This document shows positions 48,903 to 59,209 of a DNA stretch of 64,000 nucleotides, one piece after another. The stretch is taken from positions 1,946,916 to 2,010,915 of the forward strand of contig NMRA01000002.1 in assembly GCA_002633005.1 (NCBI GenBank). The letters are read 5' to 3'. Each line of letters begins with the position of its first letter. The first letter of the stretch is position 1. Source of the stretch: Phoronis australis (taxonomy: Eukaryota; Phoronida; Phoronidae). A program made the position numbers and the translations under genes. The notes below the pieces were generated by a model, which was given only the letters and a program-made list of their open reading frames with translations, searched no databases and had not been told where the DNA came from.

Positions 48903-48980
48903 CGTCCATTCATTTTCTGAACTACTTTCTCCGCGTCATCCTCATATCTATAAGTAACATAAGCAAACCCGGGAGGGTTT
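48903..48980 (-). CDS. SR protein alternative exon 2a (RNP1 exon, canonical version)
   Basis: A 78 bp exon with acceptor TTTTCAG and donor GTGAGTA. Encodes NPPGFAYVTYRYEDDAEK then VVQKMNG between split arginine codons. It carries RNP1 (GFAYVTY), the central RNA-contacting strand of the RRM. The boundaries (VWVAR|NPPGFA... and NGR|SVCGR) match the intron positions I recall for human SRSF3/SRSF7, so the exon layout is ancient. Confidence 0.92.
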
Positions 48981-49102
48981 CTGAAAAGAAGACAAAATGC
49001 TGTCGTGTGAAGGGAAGCATGCATCAGACAGATAGCAAAGGGTAACACCTCACAATGTGCACCATCTAAATCCCCACGGTACACTGTTACACCCCCCCCC
49101 CC

Positions 49103-49103
49103 N
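49103..49103. other. Ambiguous base after an 11-C run
   Basis: A single N directly follows CCCCCCCCCCC (49092-49102), most simply a homopolymer read failure or a closed gap. Confidence 0.9.
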
Positions 49104-49339
49104 AATTTCCAACAAACATTAAGTAAAAATGACCGTTTAGTTTCGTACTTTTTGCAGGCTTCTAAGATCATAATGAATACATATCATATAGCTATTCACA
49201 AATGTTGTGTGACCACTGGCTTTGTAACACAACTCAAAATGGTAAAAGTTTCATAAGGCACAATTAATTCTATGAAAATGCATACGAAGAGGAAAGCGCA
49301 ACTTAACCGACACATCACGACGATCATGTCCTGAAAATG

Positions 49340-49924
49340 GTAAGAGTTTTAACGTACACACACGGAGTACAATGCCAGTGGTAACAAAGTCATGGGCTTG
49401 GCACGACGCGTTATGAAAGTGTTTTGCTGAAATGTTTCCTAATGGAAGACTGGATCAAAGTGAAAAAACAAGGAAGCAAACAAAACAAAAAGGGAGTGTG
49501 ACAAGTCTTAGGGTGACCATGAAGAGACAAAATAAGTGGAAGTTTAAAAATTGCCTGTACGATATCCAATATATATGAAAGTCTAAAGCTCAATCAAAAG
49601 ACGGTACGAGTTCTTTCTCTCATTTTCTACACGCAGTCCATTTCTTTGAAATATTTGTCTCCAGATCAGCAGCGTGCAAAATGATGCTCATTTTAGAAGA
49701 GCTTTCGTTGTGTCTCAATCACCTCAATTACTGACATCGAATGTGTATAGTAAGCAAATGTGCTCAAACATACATGCTCGTCGAGAGGCGTTGCCAATTT
49801 TGCAACTAAAGTGAAGGTCGTTTGGTTCATTTTATCAGTTATCTCAGGCGGAGCAAAAGCCTACCAGTTGGAACTCAACATATGGATGAAATCCATCGTT
49901 TCTAACGTGGTTCTTTAACAAGAA
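49340..49924. repeat. Direct repeat copy 1 (probable haplotype duplicate)
   Basis: 585 bp, nearly identical to 49926-50509, starting GTAAGAGTTTTAACG and stopping exactly at the N at 49925. Differences are scattered single bases and a 4 bp indel (ATATATGAAAG against ATATGGAAG), the pattern of two alleles. Confidence 0.85.
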
Positions 49925-49925
49925 N

Positions 49926-50509
49926 GTAAGAGTTTTAACGTCCACACACAGAGTACAATGCCAGTGGTAACAAAGTCATGAGCTTGGCACGACGCATTAT
50001 GAAAGTGTTTTGCTGAAATGTTTCCTAATGGAAGACTGGATCAAAGTGAAAAAAACAAGGAAGCAAACAAAACAAAAAGGGAGTGTGACAAGTCTTAGGG
50101 TGACCATGAAGAGACAAAATAAGTGGAAGTTTAAAAATTGCCTGTACGATATCCAATATATGGAAGTCTAAAGCTCAATCAAAAGACGGTACGAGTTCTT
50201 TCTCTCATTTTCTACACGCAGTCCATTTCTTTGAAATATTTGTCTCCAGATCAGCAGCGTGCAAAATGATGCTCATTTTAGAAGAGCTTTCGTTGTGTCT
50301 CAATCACCTCAATTACTGACATCGAATGTGTATAGTAAGCAAATGTGCTCAAACATACATGCTCGTCGAGAGGCGTTGCCAATTTTGCAACTAAAGTGAA
50401 GGTCGTTTGGTTCATTTTATCAGTTATCTAAGGCGGAGCAAAAGCATACCAGTTGGAACTCAACATATGGATGAAATCCATCGTTTCTAACGTGGTTCTT
50501 TAACAAGAA
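49926..50509. repeat. Direct repeat copy 2 (probable haplotype duplicate)
   Basis: Begins on the base after the N and continues beyond the end of copy 1 into unique sequence, as expected when an assembler places two alleles end to end. Confidence 0.85.
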
Positions 50510-51497
50510 CATTTCGGCACTTTGCAGTGTCTGACATGCACACTGAGAAATTCTGATCTCTGAAAAATACTTTAACACTTCCCAGGAATGGGGAGGTTGG
50601 GAAAAGTGTCCATTTTGTATAATGGAGATCACTGTGATTGGACCATGGATATGATACATGAGAACCTATGTGCAACCCCTAAAACCAAGGCATGCCCCCA
50701 TCCGGGCCGTAAACTTGGGGCACCTGCTAACTAGAAAATAATCGGATGATATTGGTCCCTGACAGTGACTACTACAGAACATTTCAATTGCTAAACATAT
50801 ATAACTTGTTGAAAATTAATTCTCTAATTGGTGGTTAGCAATAAGCTCAATGGGCTTGTGTTTCTCTATGCTGTGTGTAACAGTTTCGTTCTTCAAATTG
50901 GACACTCCTCTAAAAGATAGAATGATTGTAAAAAATTCTCTCTTACATTGCCAAAACCATTAATTGGCATTAATTTTCAACCCATTTCGTAAACATTTAT
51001 GCTGTTTATCTTGGTCACTTAATTAAGTCACTCAGGTCTACAGAAACACCACCAAAATGAGTTAGACCGTGATTTGATGATTCAAATACTAGGAAGCCAC
51101 TCAACAGTTTTCAAAAAGCCTAATGATAAGCCAAATACAACATCCTGCAAATGAGAAGTATGCTAATCTATTTCAAAGTTCTTCCATTGTAAAATTCTCT
51201 GAAGACATTTAGCAACAGGATCAGGATGTTCAACGGGTCTAGACAGATCACCCGCCTGTGCTGCCACCTCTCAGCATGGGTGCCATATGGTAGACATTAC
51301 CACCATCAGAACTGGACCAGCACAGCCAACACAGATGGTCATCAACCCCTAGGGTTGCCATACACAGGAAGCTTTTCGCCAAATTATGCTTCACACTGAC
51401 TGATTGTGAGAATATTTGTTAGACTTTGAAGGCTTTGTGGTAGACAAGCATCCCATGAATCATAGGAGCCTCAGTTAGCCACACACTGAGGGACATT

Positions 51498-51600
51498 GCC
51501 TGTTAGATGAATGGTTAACAGTAACACACTCAATGGTTTTATCTGGGTCGCTGGTTAGATTCCCAAGTCGGTTAATCTCCGCTATTACTGTGCAGATTCT
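51498..51600 (+). repeat. Possible tRNA-derived SINE head
   Basis: TTAGATGAATGGTTAAC (about 51503) resembles a pol III A box, and GGTTAGATTCC (51553-51563) is one base from the B-box consensus GGTTCGANTCC at suitable spacing. Downstream CGGTTAATCTCCG recurs near 15764. Confidence 0.4.
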
Positions 51601-52016
51601 AACTGACTCCAAGTGCTTATATCTACATTCAAACAGTACACATAATAACGTGACTGTTATAGTTTAGCCAGGGTTAAGTGCAATAACAAAAATATGCAGA
51701 AACTTTTCCAGCGTAGGGTATACAGGACACAGCAAGGATTCGAGTAAAAATCGATCGGAATAAACAAAAGGTTAATGTGGAGGAAACTTTGCTTTCAGAT
51801 ATATTGCTTAGATTAAAAGAACCATACTTCAAAACTCTTCAAGAGCGGTAGCAAACACTTTTGCAAATAAAAAGGAAGTAAGTAATTAAGTAATGTAGTC
51901 ACAAACAGCTCAGTTTGCCTGTTGTTAGTTAGGTCACTTGGATTGACTTGGAAAGATAAAGAAGGAAACAATCGGTTCAATTTTCAGCTGACTGAAACGC
52001 ATTGTAATGGCCTTAC

Positions 52017-52147
52017 CGTGCTACCCAAACATCTACAAGTGGTCCGTAATATTCAAACTCTTTCTGTAAATCATTTTTACCAATTCTGTTTCCAATATCG
52101 CCAACAAAAACCCGATAACCACCGAGTGCCCGATCCTTTACGGCCAT
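52017..52147 (-). CDS. SR protein exon 1: start and first half of RRM
   Basis: Begins AAGATGG (A of ATG at 52147) and encodes 43 residues plus two bases, ending GCACG|GTAAGG. The peptide MAVKDRALGGYRVFVGDIGN includes RNP2 (VFVGDI) and is followed by a helix (KNDLQKEFEYYG) and PLVDVWVA. YGPL-x-x-VWVAR is the SRSF3/SRSF7 signature. The protein acts in the nucleus in pre-mRNA splicing, with the RRM and knuckle choosing RNA and the RS tail recruiting other factors (family knowledge). Joined to one exon 2, exon 3 and all RS exons, the frame closes exactly at 406 residues, strong support for the model. Confidence 0.93.
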
Positions 52148-52260
52148 CTTAGTTTTTACAGGTCAGCGTCTCTTCAGTCTCGCGTTCTCGTTGTTTATAC
52201 GAGACTTTGCTGTTCCCTGGCGAGTTATTTATAGTCGGTTGTGGCGCTTGACGTTGGCTC
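52148..52260 (-). promoter_or_regulatory. Likely 5' UTR and core promoter of the SR gene
   Basis: A TATAAA (minus strand, 52199-52194) lies about 50 bases before the start codon, inside CGTATAAACAACGAGAACGC. If functional, the 5' UTR would be only about 20 bases. The transcription start is not determined. Confidence 0.25.
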
Positions 52261-53019
52261 TTACCTGTATAGGCAGTGGGTATTGTGATACAATCGGATA
52301 TTGTTCCTAACAGTTGTCTTCAAGTATCCTAATTGATCAGATATTTATTATTCCTATTACAGTCAGTGCTATTGCTATGTTTCTCGTGTTTTCTCCATTG
52401 CTTGCCGCGGTCAGTGTCCGGGGTTTCTATCTTCTTTTACCCGAATTTTCTGTAATTCCAATTTGCCGAAATCTATGGATACGGTTGCCTCCCCCATCGT
52501 TTCCACGATGAAAGCGCGATAATGTTTAATATGTTCATTTTGGCAACTGACAAAGAAAGGGAACAAAATGTGATTATAAATGTACATTTCGAAAATAAAA
52601 ACGCATTTTCGCTATTTACTTTACTTCGGCTTACATACCATACCTAAACTGAAAGTGCCAGATCATATTTCCCTCGTTCCTGAAATAGGCTCGTGACACA
52701 TTTGATTATTTTTAAACCGAACTAATTTGTAAAATTTCATGTTAGTCAAACTTGTCTGTTCATTGTATGAAAATGGTGTCCGCCTGCATTCATTTAAATG
52801 GAGGTTATGGGTTTTAAGGCCGAAAACGTAGTGATTTTTTTTTGGGGATTACTGTCAGATGGGGTAGATTTTTTGAAGTTATTAACTTTGACCAATGTTA
52901 TAAAACAACAAAATCCGTTGTGTTTTATGTAATTTCAAATTTTCATTATCAGACATTGGTTAAAATGGAGACCAATGATTTTACCAGTTAAATACGCTTA
53001 AAATACTTTATCATCTACG

Positions 53020-53095
53020 GAGTTGGACTTAGTGGCCATCAGGGTATTAAATTGTGAACTCAAGGGTTGCAGGTGCAATTCCACGTAGACGGAGA
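53020..53095 (+). repeat. Possible decayed tRNA-derived SINE head
   Basis: TTAGTGGCCATCAGGGTATT followed by CTCAAGGGTTGCAGGTGCAATTCC (written in two parts: CTCAAGGGTTGCA, GGTGCAATTCC) has the order and spacing of a tRNA D arm, anticodon arm and T arm. The B box has two substitutions. Confidence 0.35.
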
Positions 53096-56000
53096 TTCAT
53101 CTCAGGAAATCATTTTTTTGCCGAGCATGGCACTTTAGGCACGAAAAGCAGGCTATGGACCATGACACAAGAGAAACATGCACTAAGTTGAGACGTAGTG
53201 GTCTGTATCGATAGTCAGTGAAGCTTGAGGTCATGCTCCAATAAATGTGAGAACAGCACGCCCGTAAAAATTCAAACATCAAATTATATTGGATATGCGT
53301 GTACTATGATACACTATTGTAGGAGACGCACGCTACTGTAGACTCAGACTTACTCAAATGGATGGGGTTTCAGGACTCAGATTCTAGCTCGAAAACTGAT
53401 TTCATTCCCCAAAATGAGTACATTTCATTTTATAGCACCGACGTTGCGGCTTGCGTACGAACGACATGATGAGTCACAGAAAGAGATGGCGGCGACCAGG
53501 CTGATGGTGTTCGACCTGGACGTAAGAGGCAAGAAACAGGGACCAATCGAAGGCAAGACGGATAGGGGCAGTCTGAAATTGTGGCGACCGGGCGGCGGAG
53601 GGAGGGCCTGTTGCGAGACGGCATCTGTTGCGACTAGACACTAAAGTACCCAATAAAAGCCCACAACAAAAGTCTCGTCCAGTTTGCAAATGACTGCAAA
53701 GTGCACGGGAATTCAGGAGAGTTTTGGAATGTATGAATCAGTTTTTCAGTGCCGTATTCAAGTTGAAATTATATAGCTCAAGGAGCTATTCATTAAATTT
53801 CAATTAAATAAATAAGCACAACCCCCAACAAATGGATGAAGTTGGACTAATCACCATCATCAAACAAAAATCATACAGGAAATTTAAAAAAATGACGTTC
53901 GTCCGACCTGGCCAAATTCCTCCCGGCATAACAAGCGACACTTATATGAACTTGGTCATTTTTATTTTTAGAATTTGATGAAAAGATGATGAGATGAAAG
54001 CAGATGGCTTAAAAGTCCTTCGACAACAGAAAAATGTAAGGCAAGAGCAATCACATCAATTTTCGGCTGCCGGTTTAGCATTAAATTATGACCCCGTGAA
54101 AAAATGACCCATGGCCCCAGCAATAAACCTAACCTGTTTTCCGGGCCTCACACGCTGACGTCAAGGATGGCTTATGGTCTGTGCAGGAGACTGCAATAAA
54201 CCTGTCGTGACTAGTTTCCAAGTATATCAATAGATGTCACTGAAATATAAGAAAAATTTTCGATTGTTTCCCCTGCGAGAGAAAGCATTTTCGTTATTAT
54301 CTCCCTTTTCGTTGAAACTTTCGTAGTAGACATTTGCCGGGAGAATTCCCTCCCCTTTAATGTGTCGAATTGTTTTCGATATCAAAAATAAACATAAAAT
54401 ATTTGCCCCACACACATCCTCTTTATATATTCAAAATTCTGCTCTAAATCTAAGAAATCTCCAAAAATGCAAAAAATATTTAAATAAAAACTGTTTGCGA
54501 AAACACATAAGTTGTGGGAGGGTAAGAGAACGGCAGAACGCCAATTGTTGTCACTGGATACAACTTTTGAAGAGTGTTAAATCACGTTTTTGGGACTTTT
54601 AAAAACGTGACAAGACAATGAACGAGAGTCTTTTGCTCATTTGGCCGAAGCTTGTGTTGATGGACATTGTCATAAGTTAGATTTCATTACTGTAAGTTGT
54701 GTGCTCACTTCACACTTTTGCCGACTCGTTTGACTTGAGCGGCTGTGGTGCGTAAATCATCAGCTGGACTGCTGTGTAAATAACCGGGGTAAATAGCAGG
54801 TAATCAGCAGAATTCGTCGCTGGATTTATTTACCTGGAGGCACTGACTGGGCTTGTGTATCGAGGAGATACCTTATCAAAATTTCATGTGATTCTGCCGT
54901 CTGCACGTTTCGCAAAAAGAGAAGTGTGTGAAACAGTATCTCAGTGGTGCCAGGCGGCCAGATTCAGTGGCTCACCATTCGGCAGAAATTGATTCCTTTG
55001 AATTTCCAAGGTCAAGGAGTTGACTGAGCCAGCGGATTTCCAAGGAGTATTTGGGCTGGCAGAGTGGATTGTCCTAGAGTGGTGTGGTGGTCACGCCACC
55101 ATTAACTTTATATGAATGCTTTGATCAGAAATGAAGGGCATCATAAGGTAACAAACTGAAAATTTATAAATTTGTTTTGTCTATGGTGGAGCACGCCAAG
55201 ATTAATTGTTGAGAATGTATCCTTGATATGAGCCTGGGGATTTTCGGTGTTTATTTCTCTGCTAAATCATTTATTGTGCCATCACATTTAAAAAAACATT
55301 TTATTTGAGTTAATTTTTTCTGCCACAACACTAAACTTATGTTGTAAGCAGTTAAGCATTTGTAGTTGCTAGAATAAAAACATTGGTGGCCTTTTTCTAG
55401 TGCATGCTCATTTAAGTTTTACTAAAAATACTGTTAATACCATGGATCAGCTGTCGTGTTATTTTTTTCAAGGAAAACACTGCTAGTTGAAGTTAGCCCC
55501 TGGATTGTGATTGTGAAGGTCTTGGAAAACAATTCACTAGTTTGAAGGTTCAAATTGTCTAAATTTTGAGAATTAAATAATGACGTCTAAATTGCAAGAT
55601 CTATCATCACTGTATTTTGTACGACAAACTTTTCCCATGGATTGTTAGCTAATTATGCTACAGTTTAGGATTGTTGTATTCACTGCAGATCCGCGTTGGC
55701 TTAGTTACTGTAAAACCATTGGTACAATTGTCTTCCTGAGGATTCTGGTATGATACCTTTAAGCTTGAATCAATCATTCCTGTTGCTGCTAGTTTCTGTC
55801 AGATATTTAAAAAGCTTAAGCTGAAAAAATCGAAATTTTGTCCATGGCAGATCACAAACATAAATTCGAATTGCTTATTTTCAAATGATTGAAAACTCCA
55901 TTACTTTGTATGTTCAGCCTTTGTCAGTGGGCAGAAGCTTTGAGTTTACTGAAATTCATGCTTTTCAAATTGCTAAATTTTGATCTTGTTTTAAATACAA

Positions 56001-58370
56001 GTATTTAAAAGATCACAAGAATATTTTGTAAGAGACAGTTTGACTAAATTACATGCTCATCTTCTAGAAAATTGTGAAAAAAACAAAAAACAATAAGAAT
56101 TATTGCTTTGCTAGTGTTACCAAGTTTTCAGGCATTGTTTTAAGGCTACTGTGAATGTTAAAATGTGTAAATTTAGTTTGTAATTTATTAAGCATCGCTC
56201 AGACCACTGAGAAGTCATAAGCTGCAAAATATTCCTTAATGAATGGTAAGAATCCTTGGTTAATTCAAACATCCACAAACAACACCCATATACATGGAAG
56301 TGTCCTAGTCAATGTACTCTGGTACCTGTGGCATATACATTCGTCCACTACAGGTGCCAACAAATGCGCAAAACTACTTTTATCTGCCAGTTTTTGTTTG
56401 CTGTTTTCTTACAATATCTCCATATTGTGCGAAAAGGCTATTCCGTACATTAGAGTTTTCTCGAGTTGCTGAAGCATAGATAGTACTTCTTAGATAGTCC
56501 AAGGAGTATTTAGAATCTAACAAAAATCTGTTGGAGTAAGGGCTTTAGTGAAGTTAGAGGTTATAGTGTATTGATTCAACCTTATTGTCTAAAACAGAAT
56601 CTATATTCTAATATCAAATAAGCTTCTAGAATTTCAAATCTTACAACTGTCTTGCAAAAGAACCTGCAAGATGTGAAAGTCTGGTGATAGGTGATATCTT
56701 TCAAGTCACATTAAATATTCATAGCCTCCAATACACTATCTTATCGGCACTTTATTGTGGAAGATAAAACACCATTCAAGTGGATGTGTCAACAAGCCTG
56801 CATTTAGCTACCCAACCTACAAAATCCTCTCTTAGTTGGCTCCTTTTGACTGTATTGTGTAACAAGTCAATAACAGATCTAAGAGTATGCTATAACTCAT
56901 TTTAGTTTTGTGCTCCTTAAGTACCACAGACCTGGTATAAAAAATAGCTACAACAAGCAAACAGACAGTGTATGTCATCTCTAGCCATTGTAAATTGAAA
57001 CTTGTGGCATGTAATTAACTGTATCACCAATGATAAGAATGTAGATCTGTTGGTAAGCACTGGGGCGTTTCTCGCTATGGCTGAGATCGCATGTTTGTGC
57101 AAGGTATTTTGTGAAGTCCTATGAGTGTGGTTTTCAACAATCTACTATTGGCACTCGCGTACGCTGGAAGTATTAAGCTGTGTTTTGGTGAGGATACAGT
57201 TTGGTTGCCAATCGCACCCGTCTATTCAGGTTTTGAACTGTAGAGGTTAGTTTTGAAAGGTTTAAATTGAGTGGTCTTTTGACAATGCTCTAATTTTTCA
57301 CGTATTTCACCCAAGAAGAATAGCCGAAATGCCATTTTCATATTTTTCAAAAGCTGAATTACCTTTTTGCAAGTAATTTGGAAATTTTTCTGAATGTTGT
57401 TACTTGATGTCTACACATTAAAATACACACTAGTAATAGACATAATTCTTCTCAGTTCTTTAAAAAATTGGCAATGTTAGGCATGTATTTGTGACTTGCC
57501 TGACAGGCCAGTGTTATGATGCCATCTTAAACAACTCTTGTTTTGAACTCTAGATGTTATATGGCAAGTCCAAATTGTTGCAGAATGTGTAATTGTATTT
57601 TTCCATCATTTTGGTTTATTCATCGTGTGCCGAACCGCATTTTTCCCATAAATTTTACCTGGTTTTGAAACTTGAGCAGAATAGAATTTCACTGAAACAA
57701 TCACTAACTTGATTTACATAGATTTGCTTTATTCTAGTTGACAGTTCTGTCTGGACATGATGGTCATTAGGTGACTTCATTTTCATTTTTTTTTTCGTAA
57801 TTAATGACTCTTTGCTACGGTTGGTAAAGTGACTCAGAAAGCAACTGCTGTGTTATGCACTGTTAAGTTATAGGTTTTTAGGACTTCATCAACAAGTCGG
57901 TGTAAAATATCTGCAAAGCTGACTTTAACTCTTTTGTTTTCTGAATGTAGAAGGCCTGTAGACTTAGCTACAAATGCCATTGCTTTTTCCAAGTTTTCCT
58001 GGACTGCATTTAAATTGTATTATAACTTCCAATGCCAGCGAAGTTTTACGGCTGCGAGCTATAACTCCAAGGGTAGAAAGTTGGATAAACTTGAGAAGTA
58101 TCTGTGTACGATATTTTGCGACACGATTCCTAGAACCAACCCGTCATTGCTTAAATGAGACCAATGTAGTAACACGCTTTCTTACTACCAAGATTTCTGT
58201 CTCAGGTTGCAGTTTGAGAAAAAAATGTTTTTCATCACTGCAATTAAAAGACTTCTGTTTCAATTAGCCCATGTTCCCTTCAAGAACCAAATATTTGACT
58301 TGAAGGGCCTTTCCCACTAACATGGATGCTTCGGTGTTTAGGGTAGCATCAGTCAGTGGAAACGCTTAAA

Positions 58371-58431
58371 TTCGGTCTTGGATAGAAGTTAACACCTCAA
58401 GTTTTCTTAGCAAGAAGTAGGTGGATTTAAC
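58371..58431 (+). repeat. Dispersed repeat copy, partner near 241
   Basis: Shares TTCGGTCTT-GAAGTTAACA and AGGTGGATTTAAC with 241-302 at identical 48 bp spacing. Confidence 0.45.
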
Positions 58432-59040
58432 TATGAACCGTTGACACATCCGTGGAAGTTATCAGCAAGGTTCACTGCTGTGACAATGGTAAAGTTGTGA
58501 TGGTAGTGCCATTTAGTGATAACCAAATGTCTTTTAACTCCAGAAGATAATAGGAAAGCCGAAGTTCACTTCGAACTCGTGTTAGTAAGGGATTTGCCGG
58601 GAATTGTAAACTTCGCCTTAACTTGTTCCTTACTTTTGTAACAAGTGATTTCTGTTTTGGGAAAGAACTGTAAGTATTGAACGAGACCATTCTTGGTAGA
58701 TAGGATGACGAGCCATGACAAACTTGTAGCGCCTCCTCTTAAGCTCGATAATAAACTGTCCGTTCTTTCAAAGCCTTGAAATCACCTCCAATTTGTCAGG
58801 GGTACAATTTGAGACCAAAATTTTCATAATGGAAAGAGCTGGAAGTCAAAAGTTGGTTTTCATGATAGTTGCTGTAAATTTCTTATAGTTCAAAGTGCAA
58901 CTTGCAGGCTGATTCTTTATCTAGACATTATTGCTGGTTTAAATTCGTTAGAAACGCAACATGTAGCGAGGATGTGAATGTGAACTATGTTGAAAATTGC
59001 CGAATGTTTCTAAGAACAAGTTTTGTGTCGAAAATGATTC

Positions 59041-59209
59041 GCCGTAAATCATTCAACCGTGTCCAGTATTTAGTATCACGACGTAACGTGGTGTTGGGGA
59101 ATAACACTGCATGATGCGGGCTCATATTGACCTGCCGTAAATCATTCATCCGTGTCCACTATTTAATATCGCGACGCGATGTGGTGTTGGGGAATAACAC
59201 TGCATGATG
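59041..59209. repeat. Two-copy tandem repeat, period 93 bp
   Basis: 59041-59116 and 59134-59209 (76 bp each, starting GCCGTAAATCATTCA and ending ACACTGCATGATG) differ at about seven positions. No function is suggested. Confidence 0.85.

Larger units (their letters stand above)
48981..52016 (-). other. SR gene intron 1
   Basis: About 3 kb, including two single-N assembly joins and the 585 bp direct repeat. A tRNA-like SINE head lies at about 51500-51565. No third copy of exon 2 was found. Confidence 0.5.

Noticed and set aside
53414-53690. GC-richer overlapping frames on both strands upstream of the SR gene
   Set aside because: High GC lowers stop frequency in all frames. No domain or splice signals fit.
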